A DNA stretch of 64,000 nt from CAZPHU01 sp964419255 (GTDB lineage Bacteria > Fibrobacterota > Chitinivibrionia > Chitinivibrionales > CAYFVL01). The stretch spans positions 1 through 64,000 of the forward strand of contig CAYQOU010000012.1 in assembly GCA_964419255.1 (NCBI GenBank). Reading direction: 5' to 3'. The first letter of the stretch is position 1; the number at the start of each line of letters is the position of its first letter. This document shows, piece after piece, positions 1-8,951 of this stretch. A program made the translations under genes and the position numbers. A model generated the notes under the pieces. It had not been told where the DNA came from and made no database searches. It saw only the letters and a program-made list of their open reading frames with translations.

Positions 1-737
1 GGGGAGGCTGGGAGGGGGTGTATTTGCCCCGGAGAATCGGTAAAGTCAACCTTAAAGCAACGGCATTGAGGCCGGGTAGGGGGTGGTAACCGTCTGTTGC
101 CAGGCAAGCCACTCTCGTTTACCCCCACCCCCGTTATGGTTGTGGTAAAAACACTTGAAGAAGCGAGGACAATGTGTTTTGCCCAATTCTTTCTCTCTTA
201 TATACCTCGTCGTCGCGCCGGCTATCTCATCCATATCGCAGCCTCATTGGTGCGGTCCTGCTTATCCGTAAGATCCCGTATTTCCGTGCGGCCTGAAACT
301 GAACGCGCACTTGCTTCCCCAGACAGTCGGGTCACCGTTTATCCGATCTGCCCACTTTTTCGCGCAGGGTTTGTAGCTTCTCCAGGCTCAGACCGGTGAT
401 GTCACCGATATCCCCGTCCTTCATGCCCTCATATATCATTTGTTCGGCATCTTCTGTTTTTCTCGCGAGTTTTCCATCATCCCACATCCCATGCCGTGTC
501 GATTTAGTTTTTCGTATACATCAACGGGGTAAATGGGTTTGCATCAGCTGCAGGGCGGATTTGGAGCGCACACGATCGGGAAGTTTCCGGTTTCGATGGC
601 GTTGGTTGCAGCCTGCGATAAAAGCGCCCGATGACCCAAAATCCAACTCTCCTTTGCATCCCTACCCATAATGTGGTATTTTCATATCATAATCTGTTCC
701 ATTCAATCCAGCTAATATTTTTCCACCTTGCCTGTGT
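1..737. other. Left-edge region without a confident gene
   Basis: No open frame here resembles a known family. The first 110 bases are rich in G runs. The stretch just before the jetA start (about 670-715) is AT-rich and could hold its promoter, but no clear -35/-10 pair stands out. A short gene remnant on the minus strand (332-520) is listed separately. Confidence 0.5.
332..520 (-). pseudogene. Possible remnant of an unidentified gene (C-terminal part)
   Basis: Read on the minus strand, this frame is open from a TGA at 521-523 down to a TGA at 332-334, about 62 codons. The end looks protein-like: an acidic amphipathic stretch (EGMKDGDIGDITGLSLEKL) then a short basic tail. I infer a degraded 3' end because no start codon with a ribosome-binding site is present and the same frame is interrupted just upstream. 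The family is not recognised, so this could also be a chance open frame. Confidence 0.22.
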
Positions 738-2288
738 ATGCCGCACTCCCAAAGCATGTTTCCCGATGATCCACTGGTGGATTTCCACAACGGGTGCACA
801 TCCCGGCTGATTGCAAACCGTAACGCTGCCGTGGGAAACCTGCTCTCCTCCGAACGGGCGCTTTTTTACCTGCAGATCGTGTATCGTATGCTGCTTTTTC
901 GCCGTGCCCACGAGCTTGAGCCGCTGCATGAGGATCTGTATGCCGCGGTTCGCCAGGCGCAGGAAATAGTGTCGGCAGGCCGATATGGAATCGATCAGTA
1001 CAACCTTGATATCAACCAGCTTCTCGACTGGAATCTGATTTCGGTCAGGCTGGAAAAAGAGCGTATACGAGGATATAAGGATACCCGTCGTACCAAGTAC
1101 CGCTATGCGTTGGGGGATGAGACCGTCGCGTTTCTGCGATGGCTGGAGGAGCGGATGCGTGATGATCTCGAGGATCGTCAGGTGGATGCGCGCGACCTTC
1201 TCGAGGAACTTGTGGGAACCGCCCGCGAACTGAATCGACTTATCCTTTCGGTCAGAAGCAGGGAACCCGATGAGAACGAGTCGCGGCGGATGCTGTTTCA
1301 GATTTACAAACTGGACCAGATAACCGACGATATCGGCAGTTCCCTGACCGAATTCAATGCCCGGCTGATCAGTTTTCTTCTGCGGGAATACAACCTGGCA
1401 GAACTTCGGGAGCTTATCGAGGCGCTGGGAGAGTATGTGGAAAAATATCTTCTGCGTATCGGGGATCTTCGCTCGCAGCTTCTTCCCGAGCTTGCAAAAC
1501 TCAAACGAGCGCGAAACCGCAGTATGCTTGTCGCAGCGCACAATACCATGGAGGCGCAGCGGCGCTCAGCGCCGCGATTTCTGCGCTCCGGCACCGGGGC
1601 GGCATCCGACCCGCTTGCGGTTCCCGAGCATCTGCGCCGCTTTTACCGGGAGGAAGGAGCGCTGGATGGATATTGTCATCGGATCAACGATTCGGCTCTC
1701 CGGGTTTTGCGCCGAATGTCGGTGCACCTCAAGGAGCTTGAGCGAAAGAGTCACCGTATCGAAGATTTACGGGAGCGGATGCGGGAGATGGCACAGCTGG
1801 ATGAGAAGACCGCGCCACATGCGTTTATCAACGCGGTTTTGGGCTGGGGACATATGCGAAGCGATCCGCACGCCTGGGATGAGCTGCATCCGGCCAATCC
1901 ACCGCGGCCCCGGCGCACCTCCTGGCGCCATCGGGTAAGCCCGTCACTGTACCTGAAGCCAAAGAAGGCAAAAGGCGAATCGGTGCGCAGCATGGAACAG
2001 GCCCGTCTGGAACGGCTGCGAACCTGGATGGAGCAGACACTGAATTTCGGGGACGAAGGTCGTGAGGCCGCGGTGCTGCTCTCGTCAGGTCAATTTACCG
2101 ATACCGACGACGGGCAGCGGATAATCGAGCTTGCCCGCGCCGGTCTTCTGGGACGGGGACGGAAACTGCGCGAAATCGGATACGACTGCAAACCACTGCC
2201 CGAACACGTGGCAATCGAGTTGCACCAAAGCAGGCTTCGATGCAACGAGCTGCAAGTGCGACAAAATCAGAATGGGGATAACACATGA
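738..2288 (+). CDS. jetA: Wadjet system kleisin-like subunit JetA (MksF-like)
   Basis: This 516-aa protein is the first gene of a JetA-JetB-JetC-JetD cluster, the Wadjet (MksFEBG) condensin-like complex that cleaves small circular DNA. JetA is the kleisin-type subunit bridging the SMC heads. The protein is largely charged and helical, without transmembrane segments or catalytic motifs, as expected for a kleisin. The call rests mainly on position, length and the clear identity of JetC and JetD. The stop overlaps the jetB start (ATGA at 2285-2288), implying translational coupling. An in-frame ATG at 756 is an alternative start, and neither candidate has a good Shine-Dalgarno sequence. It resembles the DUF5716 (type II) JetA class more than DUF3375, but the subtype is not certain. 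Confidence 0.72.
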   Translation: MPHSQSMFPDDPLVDFHNGCTSRLIANRNAAVGNLLSSERALFYLQIVYRMLLFRRAHELEPLHEDLYAAVRQAQEIVSAGRYGIDQYNLDINQLLDWNLISVRLEKERIRGYKDTRRTKYRYALGDETVAFLRWLEERMRDDLEDRQVDARDLLEELVGTARELNRLILSVRSREPDENESRRMLFQIYKLDQITDDIGSSLTEFNARLISFLLREYNLAELRELIEALGEYVEKYLLRIGDLRSQLLPELAKLKRARNRSMLVAAHNTMEAQRRSAPRFLRSGTGAASDPLAVPEHLRRFYREEGALDGYCHRINDSALRVLRRMSVHLKELERKSHRIEDLRERMREMAQLDEKTAPHAFINAVLGWGHMRSDPHAWDELHPANPPRPRRTSWRHRVSPSLYLKPKKAKGESVRSMEQARLERLRTWMEQTLNFGDEGREAAVLLSSGQFTDTDDGQRIIELARAGLLGRGRKLREIGYDCKPLPEHVAIELHQSRLRCNELQVRQNQNGDNT

Positions 2289-3073
2289 GTGCGGAAAACG
2301 CCTGGGAGCAGCTGCTGGCCCGAAGCGGTGAGCGGGTGAAGGCAATCACCAACATGCTGGTAGAAAGCCCCTACTTTTATAAGGAAGACGACGAGGTCGC
2401 GTTCAACTTCCTTCGCCGTCACAAAAGCGAATTCGAGCGGTTTTTCGATGCTTTTTTCGGTTGGACGCTGACGCTGGACGGCAAGTGTGCGCGCGTGTAC
2501 AAGGAAAGGTGGTACAACGGGGCGATCACCGAGTCGGCACGAGACTGCTTCAGCTTTACGCGCCGCGATGAATGCATCGCGTTTATGATGATTCTCGAGT
2601 TTTTCGAGCATCAGCTTGACGAAAACGATCTCACGGTGGAGGACCGTGAGAATCTGCGGTTTCGATTCGGAGACTGTCTGGATTTCTGTACCCGGCGATT
2701 CGGTGAGCTGTTTGAGGGAGCTGCGGAGAAGTATACGCCCGAATATGTGCGGGCCCGTGTGTTGAGAAACGTATTTCCGGTGCTTGAACGATACCGCTTC
2801 ATCCGCAGGATTTCGCCTCCGCCGGATGAAAAAATCAGCGAGGAGCAGACAATCTACGAAGCGCTCCCGGCTCTCTACCACTATAACGCAAGCTACCTTC
2901 ACAAGCATATCGATGAGATCGCCGCAATCGCCGCCGGTCGCAATACGCTGTCACAAACCGAGGGCAGTCAGAATACCGACGAAAATGTATCAGATGCGCC
3001 ACAACCCCACGATGTCTTTTCTGATGATTTGTATGATGAGGATTCGGAAGAAGAAGAGGAGGAAGATTCCTGA
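2285..3073 (+). CDS. jetB: Wadjet system KITE-like subunit JetB (MksE-like)
   Basis: This 262-aa protein sits between JetA and the SMC ATPase JetC. In the Wadjet complex JetB is the winged-helix KITE dimer that binds the kleisin. The fold cannot be proven by eye, so the call is from order, size (usual range about 200-270 aa) and coupling. It begins in the ATGA shared with jetA and ends in TGATG, where its stop and the jetC start share one base at 3073. The C-terminus is a strongly acidic tail (residues about 245-262, ending EEEEEEDS), which is probably unstructured. A C-terminal acidic tail may modulate DNA or head contacts, but that is speculation. Confidence 0.7.
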   Translation: MSAENAWEQLLARSGERVKAITNMLVESPYFYKEDDEVAFNFLRRHKSEFERFFDAFFGWTLTLDGKCARVYKERWYNGAITESARDCFSFTRRDECIAFMMILEFFEHQLDENDLTVEDRENLRFRFGDCLDFCTRRFGELFEGAAEKYTPEYVRARVLRNVFPVLERYRFIRRISPPPDEKISEEQTIYEALPALYHYNASYLHKHIDEIAAIAAGRNTLSQTEGSQNTDENVSDAPQPHDVFSDDLYDEDSEEEEEEDS

Positions 3074-6000
3074 TGAGTGGTTTTCATAACGATAACAGGA
3101 TATATCGGGTGCGCAGAATCCGCCTTGTAAACTTCCATAATTTCCAGAACGAAACGATTACAGTAACCGACGGCGGGCATCTGTTTTTGCTTGGGGACAA
3201 CGGCTCGGGAAAAACCACCATTATCGATGCGGTCCACTATGTATTGACCGCCGGGAGTCGCATGGAGCTGAACTCCGCGGCGCGGGTGGGAGCCAAAAAG
3301 GACGGCGGCCGAAGGCTTCAGGGCATAGTCATGCGCTACAACGTGGACACCGGGCCGCTCAACCCGCAGGGTGGGGTCAGCTACGCCGCAGTGGAGCTGG
3401 CCGAGGAGAATGGATCGGTGCTGACCGTGGGTATCGGTATGTCAACCTACTCGATGGATGAGCGGATTCAGCGCTGGGGGATCATTGTCCCCGAACCATT
3501 GGAGGAGGTGCCATGGCTGTCTGGCACCAATGGCAACCTGCGGGTAACCGGGCAGCGTGAGATGCGGGAGAAACTCGGGCAGGGGCGATTTTACACGATC
3601 GGTGCGTATGAGAAGGAACTTGCCCGGCGGTTGTTTGGGGGAGTGGAAATCTTCGATGAGATCGCACGATTTGTCTCGATGGGAAAGGCCTATCGGGAGA
3701 TTGCGGCAGGGGCGGCCGATTATCATGAACTGTTCAAAACCCTTCTCCCGGAGCCAAAAACCGATCTGTTTGACCGGATTATCGACGCCCTGCGCAGTCT
3801 GGATGATGCCACGGCGCGGCTTGAAGACATGAAAAAGAAAAAGGTGTTTCTGCGCTCCCTCGATACGCTGGTGGTGTCGATCCGGGACAGCCGTGAGAGT
3901 CGCGCGCGGTATGAGTGGCTTCGGATCTATCTCCAGCTAAAGAATCTCGAAGAGAAAGCACAGAACCTGATTGCGGAACACAAGCAGACGCAAAAACAGA
4001 TGGAAAATGTTCAGGAGGATGCTGCGGCATGTCTTGACGAGAGAAACGCGGTGGAACGGCGCCTCACGGATCTGCAGAGCAGTGACCGGGCGGGTATCGT
4101 TCGTCAGGAAAAAGAACTCTCAGAAGACAGTACCCGTGCCGGGCAGAAATCAAAGGCCGCTCAACAGGAGTATCAAAAAACCGAAAAGAATATCCAGGAG
4201 CTCCGAAAGGTAACCGACAGCAAACAGAGCGCATGTGAGAGAACCGTCGATGAAATAATCGAATCAGTTGATTGGGCAAAAGCAAATATTGGGATTGATT
4301 GCTCAGACGATATCGTCCTCATCTCCGATTGCCGTGTGAAAGCGGATTTCGAATGTGCCGTTTCGCAGGTTCCATCCGATCGGCTGGATCAGGCGGTGGC
4401 CGAAAAGCAAAATGAGCTGCTGGCATCCAGGCATGCCTTAACCGCTGCCCTGGACGATGTCAACCAAAGGATTGTGGCAATATCCGAAGAGCTGGGGCGG
4501 CTGCAGGCCTCCGATCCTCGCCCCGATATTCCCGGACTGACAGAGGTGCTGGAATATCTTGACAATCAAAACATCGATGCGAATCTTCTGTACGAGCTTC
4601 TGGAGTGGAGCCCTGGTCAGGACATGCGAGCCCGTGCGGCCGCGGAGGAGCTGATCGGAGCCGAGGTGCTTTCGACCGTTATGGTTGAGGAGCGGCAGTA
4701 TGAACAGGTGCGAAGTGAAATAGTCAAGCATTTCCCGGGGATTCGAATTGCACCGACAGTTACGGGAAAAGGAGAACTGCTTCCCTGGGTGCAAAACTGC
4801 TTTTCGGTGGAGGATTCGCATCCCGCGGCACTGGTCGTGCTGTCCGAAGAGATGGTTTCCTCGCGGGGGCCGGGTATCGAGCAGACGGAAAAAGAAACAA
4901 TCGCGATCTTCAGAGCACATGAGCGGCGTCTTTGGGAAAACCCCTCCATATGGATCGGTCAGGATGAGCGCCGCCGTGCCCGGGAAAGGCGCGTACGCGA
5001 TCTGAATGACGAGAGTAAACAGCTGGAAAAGCAACAGTCAAGACTCGTGAAAGAACATGCCGATGTCGAAAAACAACACAAGGATCTGACAGCGTATCGG
5101 CAGACGTTTCAACACCGTTTTACTCGTTTGCAACAGACAACCCATGAGTTTGTCCTTGCCCGCCACCAGCTGCATCATGCGCAAGAGGTCGGTAGTGAAC
5201 AGAAACGGCGCATGCGGGAACTCGATCAGGAGCATGAGCGGTTGAAGCTGCGGCTCAAAAGTATTCGAGAGCTGATAAAGCGGGAGGGGCTTGAGGATCT
5301 TGAAAACAGGATCAATGAGCTTAACGGGCAGCGAGGAGAAGTAGACGAACGCTACCGTGCTCTTCTGCGTAAAGAGGGGGAGCTGCAGGGGCGGATAGAG
5401 GGACTGCGGCAGAATCAGACGCGGTGCGAGGAGGACCGGATCAATGCATCGGGGCAGCTTGATACAGCCGCCGAAAATATTCGGCGGCTTTCCGCCGAGG
5501 CAATCGATGATATCGAGTATTACGTTCTGCGCACGAGTAAGGGAGCGCAGTTTAAAAGCGCCGAGCATGTGGAAAATGCGATTCGTGACACCGAACGTAA
5601 AGAGGCTGCCCTTCAGGCGACTGTCGTTGAAAAACTCAACGACCCGGTTTACGGAGCGGTATACGGCTTTCACTACGATGAGCAGCACAATGTCCTTTCC
5701 GACAGACGGGATCAGGGGATATCGCAGCTGGTTATCTCTCAGACCAAAGCCATCGAAGAGCAGCAGGAAGTTATCAACGAGAAAACAAGCGCACTGTTCC
5801 AGAAGATTGTCATAAACGAGATGGTAACTTTTTTTGCACGGCATGTGTCACGCCTGGAGCAGATGGTCAAGACGATAAACGATCGATTGAGCCGGCGATC
5901 TTTTGGCGGTGTTACCTATCGTCTGGACCTGGGGAAAATCGATCGGTATCGACCTTTTATAGAAGCGATAAAGGGGTTCAATCCGTTTAATCCCGCCACC

Positions 6001-6543
6001 GAAGAGGCGCTGAAAACATTTATAGAAGATCACAGTGACGACATACTCAACGCCGATATCGAGGGCGTGCCGGCGGTTCTTGACTACCGAAACTGGTTTA
6101 CGTACAATCTGCGGATGTTCAGTACCGACGGCGAGGGGGTGGTGATCGACCGCAAAACAAAGAGTGTCGGCTCCGGTGGAGAGCAGGCGGTTCCCAACTA
6201 TCTGACAATCCTGACTATCGCGCACTTTCTTTTTGCGGGAAACAGTGTCGGGGTCCATACGCTTCTGTTCGATGAAGCCTTCTATGGTATCGATGCCGGA
6301 CGGCGGGATCAGCTTTTGGGCTTTGCCGGGGACATGGGCTTGCAGATCTTGGTTGCAAGCCCCGATCAGGACGGAGTGCGCAAGGAGATTGAACGCTCGA
6401 CAACGCTTCTGGTTGTCAAGGATCAGCACTATGATGTCCACCTGTATCCGTTTCACTGGGAGAACCTTTCGGAGAAGCAGCAATCGTTGTTTGATGAGCC
6501 GAAGAAAAAGCAGATCTCATTCGACGAGGAGCTGCAGTCATAA
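3073..6543 (+). CDS. jetC: Wadjet system SMC-like ATPase JetC (MksB-like)
   Basis: This 1156-aa protein is the motor of the Wadjet complex, an SMC-type ATPase that extrudes DNA loops before cleavage. The N-terminal head carries a Walker A motif (GDNGSGKTT, residues about 41-49, Lys47). A long charged coiled-coil follows (about 250-900, with a central less-coiled hinge-like part near 420-600). The C-terminal head has an ABC signature-like GSGGEQ (about 1032) and Walker B LLFDEAFYGID (about 1064), in which Asp-Glu should coordinate Mg and activate water. It starts directly on the jetB stop. A 147-bp gap then separates it from jetD, the only break in the cluster. Confidence 0.9.
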   Translation: MSGFHNDNRIYRVRRIRLVNFHNFQNETITVTDGGHLFLLGDNGSGKTTIIDAVHYVLTAGSRMELNSAARVGAKKDGGRRLQGIVMRYNVDTGPLNPQGGVSYAAVELAEENGSVLTVGIGMSTYSMDERIQRWGIIVPEPLEEVPWLSGTNGNLRVTGQREMREKLGQGRFYTIGAYEKELARRLFGGVEIFDEIARFVSMGKAYREIAAGAADYHELFKTLLPEPKTDLFDRIIDALRSLDDATARLEDMKKKKVFLRSLDTLVVSIRDSRESRARYEWLRIYLQLKNLEEKAQNLIAEHKQTQKQMENVQEDAAACLDERNAVERRLTDLQSSDRAGIVRQEKELSEDSTRAGQKSKAAQQEYQKTEKNIQELRKVTDSKQSACERTVDEIIESVDWAKANIGIDCSDDIVLISDCRVKADFECAVSQVPSDRLDQAVAEKQNELLASRHALTAALDDVNQRIVAISEELGRLQASDPRPDIPGLTEVLEYLDNQNIDANLLYELLEWSPGQDMRARAAAEELIGAEVLSTVMVEERQYEQVRSEIVKHFPGIRIAPTVTGKGELLPWVQNCFSVEDSHPAALVVLSEEMVSSRGPGIEQTEKETIAIFRAHERRLWENPSIWIGQDERRRARERRVRDLNDESKQLEKQQSRLVKEHADVEKQHKDLTAYRQTFQHRFTRLQQTTHEFVLARHQLHHAQEVGSEQKRRMRELDQEHERLKLRLKSIRELIKREGLEDLENRINELNGQRGEVDERYRALLRKEGELQGRIEGLRQNQTRCEEDRINASGQLDTAAENIRRLSAEAIDDIEYYVLRTSKGAQFKSAEHVENAIRDTERKEAALQATVVEKLNDPVYGAVYGFHYDEQHNVLSDRRDQGISQLVISQTKAIEEQQEVINEKTSALFQKIVINEMVTFFARHVSRLEQMVKTINDRLSRRSFGGVTYRLDLGKIDRYRPFIEAIKGFNPFNPATEEALKTFIEDHSDDILNADIEGVPAVLDYRNWFTYNLRMFSTDGEGVVIDRKTKSVGSGGEQAVPNYLTILTIAHFLFAGNSVGVHTLLFDEAFYGIDAGRRDQLLGFAGDMGLQILVASPDQDGVRKEIERSTTLLVVKDQHYDVHLYPFHWENLSEKQQSLFDEPKKKQISFDEELQS

Positions 6544-6690
6544 TCTGAGATGCGAGTTTACTCCTGTTTGTAGTGATTCTCTGTGGAATACCGGCATATG
6601 TGATTATACTTTCCTGTCGTAATCACCGTATTTAAATCTTTCTTGTTTACGTGCTAAACCGAAAAAATTACCCGGATAATCATAAAAGAT

Positions 6691-8013
6691 ATGAGACAAT
6701 ATCCTGAACAGAGTAGTGGCGGTTGGGAAAAATGCTTCAGAGAAGCGATTTCCGAAAGCGAAATCATGCATGAGTATCTGTGTAGAATCGCGCGTGCGTA
6801 TGCAAGAAAAGGAGCCTTGCCGTCGTCCGTGCTTCTGGGAACCGGTTTTTCCTCTCTGCCGTCCGATCTGCTGAACCTTTTTGGCTCCGAGGCCCTTCAC
6901 CTGAGCAAATCGGGAGAGGTGCGCCTTCGTCTGTCGCAATTCATGAATACATTCGACAACAATACGCAACTAACGTGGGTAACAGGATTATTTGCCGCAC
7001 TGGGTTTAAGACTGCCGTGGAGCAGAGAAAAAAGATGTGATCGGCAGGTCGTTTTTACCGCACTTGAGCGTTTTCGGCTTGCCAATAGGGATATGGAAAA
7101 TCTGTATGCACTGCTAGCAGCGGAATTAGAGAATGCTCCGGCACGATGCCGCCGCCTCGCCGCTTTAGGTGACAGGGAGCTATTTCAGCACTTTTCAACA
7201 ATCGGTGAAACTGTCCGTTTTCTGATATCTAATCGCGAGACAATTACAAGCAGTGACTTGGGTGCACGGTTCTTTGGTGACAGTAAGTTGTTACGTAGTA
7301 AAGAGCTCAGAGCGATTGTGGCAGATGGCCTTATTGTCAGCGATAAAGATTTTCTTCCGGTCGACTGTTTGCGCAAACTCTGCGCTCAGCGGCGAAATGA
7401 GCTGCGGGAGCGTGCACTTAAAGAACACTGCGTCAGTGATAATCCCGGTGCATCGAAAGTGACAATTTTTGGGCCGCTGATATACCACAAAAACGGAACA
7501 AAATTCGATTATCCCTACAAACTTTGGCAAACGGGTGAACCCGTGACGCTTTCACTCGATAATCTTACCGGTATCGAAACGCTGAGGATTGAAGGGCCTT
7601 GCCGTGTATACGGATGTGAGAATGAGAGCCCGTTTTACAGACTTATTCGGGAAAGACAACCGGGGATGGTTGTATATACTCAGGGATTTCCCAATTCGGC
7701 AGTGAGGGAATTTTGGCGGCTCGTTTCTCGCAACGTTACTGGGTGTAGTTTCTTTCATTGGGGAGATACCGATTTAGCTGGGCTGCGCATAGCTGCCATT
7801 TTACATCACATCGCAGCGCTAAAGCTGTGGCGCTGCAGCCTGGATGTTATCCAAAAACATCGTGAAAAACTGATTCCGCTTGAGCCGGGGGAAAAAACTC
7901 GTGCAGAGCGTTTGCTTGCATACGATTCAGACTTTCCGTTTATTCGAGAGCTGGAGGCTGCCATAAATTGGGGCTGGTTAGAGCAGGAAAACTATACTGA
8001 AAACCTTCATTGA
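6691..8013 (+). CDS. jetD: Wadjet system Toprim nuclease JetD (MksG-like)
   Basis: This 440-aa protein is the nuclease of Wadjet. JetD has a topoisomerase VI-A-like Toprim fold and cuts closed circular DNA once the SMC complex has extruded it. The metal-binding Toprim signatures are visible: a glutamate in ENESPF (Glu near residue 310-312) and the acidic GDTDLAG (about 357-363), matching the DUF2220/JetD C-terminal domain. The N-terminal half is the arm region used for dimerisation in this family. It is preceded by 147 bp after jetC and may have its own promoter. By eye it is less GC-rich than jetA-jetC. A dispersed inverted repeat follows about 130 bp downstream, marking the right edge of the cluster. 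Confidence 0.86.
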   Translation: MRQYPEQSSGGWEKCFREAISESEIMHEYLCRIARAYARKGALPSSVLLGTGFSSLPSDLLNLFGSEALHLSKSGEVRLRLSQFMNTFDNNTQLTWVTGLFAALGLRLPWSREKRCDRQVVFTALERFRLANRDMENLYALLAAELENAPARCRRLAALGDRELFQHFSTIGETVRFLISNRETITSSDLGARFFGDSKLLRSKELRAIVADGLIVSDKDFLPVDCLRKLCAQRRNELRERALKEHCVSDNPGASKVTIFGPLIYHKNGTKFDYPYKLWQTGEPVTLSLDNLTGIETLRIEGPCRVYGCENESPFYRLIRERQPGMVVYTQGFPNSAVREFWRLVSRNVTGCSFFHWGDTDLAGLRIAAILHHIAALKLWRCSLDVIQKHREKLIPLEPGEKTRAERLLAYDSDFPFIRELEAAINWGWLEQENYTENLH

Positions 8014-8139
8014 GGGGATAGGCCGTTAGGGTTGAAACGGGTGAAATATTTTCGAAAAAAAATAGAATAATTCCCAACCTGACAAATATCTAATACCTTC
8101 CAAACAAATCTAATGTATTTTTACAAGTCAAAAACTTAC

Positions 8140-8306
8140 TTAAATTAAGCGACTCTCTTGCGGCGATTCGCACAGACTTTTGGAGCAAACGAGAGCTTCA
8201 TTAAACGTGGAAAACCTTGTGAGGGTATTTCCCGCGATTGTCTCAACCCTTTGTTCTCAAGGGATTGTGCGGTTTATTCGCTCAGCACCGCTCAGCTTAG
8301 GTTTAA
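8140..8306. repeat. Dispersed inverted-repeat element, copy A (full)
   Basis: The left end TTAAATTAAGCG (8140-8151) and right end CGCTCAGCTTAGGTTTAA (8289-8306) are imperfect inverted repeats. Inside lie the family signatures GCGACTCTCTTGCGGCGATT (8149-8168) and GATTGTGCGG (8263-8272). It fills most of the 368-bp gap between jetD and the next lipoprotein gene. The same arms recur at eight other places in this window. Confidence 0.7.
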
Positions 8307-8381
8307 ATTTCAAAAGGCCAGGTATCTTTAAACATTTTCCAGTATAAGCCAACCACCTTCCATTATCAAAGGACTCCGATC

Positions 8382-8840
8382 ATGAGTATCCCCATGTTTA
8401 AATCGCTTTTCGTAGCAGTGGTTCTTTTTTCCACCATTATCAGCTGTTCTACCACCTACCAGAAAAAGTCTTCCATGACATGTAAACAATGCGAATCTGA
8501 GGAGCGGATCTCCAAGCGCATCGAATGTTATACGGCGATGATTAGACGTGATTCCGGTAATGCGGAATTGTATCTGCGAAGGGCATCACATTATGCCGAT
8601 TTCATGTTATATCAACCCGCCCTGGAAGATTATCTGAAAAGTTATGAAATTCTGCCAAAAGATTCATCGATCGCCCGCAATATCGCCTGCATGTATGCCC
8701 GGCTTGGAAACATCGAGCAGGCTTCCGAGTGGTTCGGTCTATCCGAAGATGATGCGTGTGTCGAATGCCTATCAGAAAAACGTCATATGGTAGAAAAATG
8801 CATGCAGAGATGTAATCAGTTTCACGTAGACATAGAGTGA
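8382..8840 (+). CDS. Small lipoprotein with a TPR-like repeat
   Basis: This 152-aa protein has a lipoprotein signal peptide: a hydrophobic stretch at residues 6-20 and a lipobox ending IISC (Cys at about 22), so it should be lipid-anchored in the envelope. After a CKQCESEER segment comes a pattern typical of tetratricopeptide repeats (residues about 50-125: alternating helices with Y-RRA, Y-PALEDY and ARLGNIEQA motifs). TPRs mediate protein-protein contacts, but the partner is unknown. The mature protein has several cysteines (CKQC, CVEC, C..RC), which is unusual for a periplasmic TPR and may mean disulfides. No sigma-54 motif is seen upstream. It converges with the short-chain dehydrogenase gene. 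Confidence 0.7.
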   Translation: MSIPMFKSLFVAVVLFSTIISCSTTYQKKSSMTCKQCESEERISKRIECYTAMIRRDSGNAELYLRRASHYADFMLYQPALEDYLKSYEILPKDSSIARNIACMYARLGNIEQASEWFGLSEDDACVECLSEKRHMVEKCMQRCNQFHVDIE

Positions 8841-8885
8841 CGAACAGACCAGAATAATGTTTGTCGGGCTTCTATAATACTGCAG

Positions 8886-8923
8886 CCTGAACTGAACGAT
8901 TCTCTTGCGGTGATTCGCACAAT
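8886..8923. repeat. Dispersed inverted-repeat element, copy B (single arm)
   Basis: Only one arm is present: CCTGAACTGAACGATTCTCT followed by TGCGGTGATTCGCACAAT. It lies between the converging 3' ends of the lipoprotein and dehydrogenase genes and is followed by a run of G. It is probably a truncated copy. Confidence 0.6.
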
Positions 8924-8951
8924 TTTATGGGGGGGCGATTTTTTCGCAAAT

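Noticed and set aside
8014..8381. Possible small gene or RNA between jetD and the TPR lipoprotein
   Set aside because: The gap is mostly the dispersed repeat. No open frame with a ribosome-binding site was seen, and the hairpin is explained by the repeat arms.
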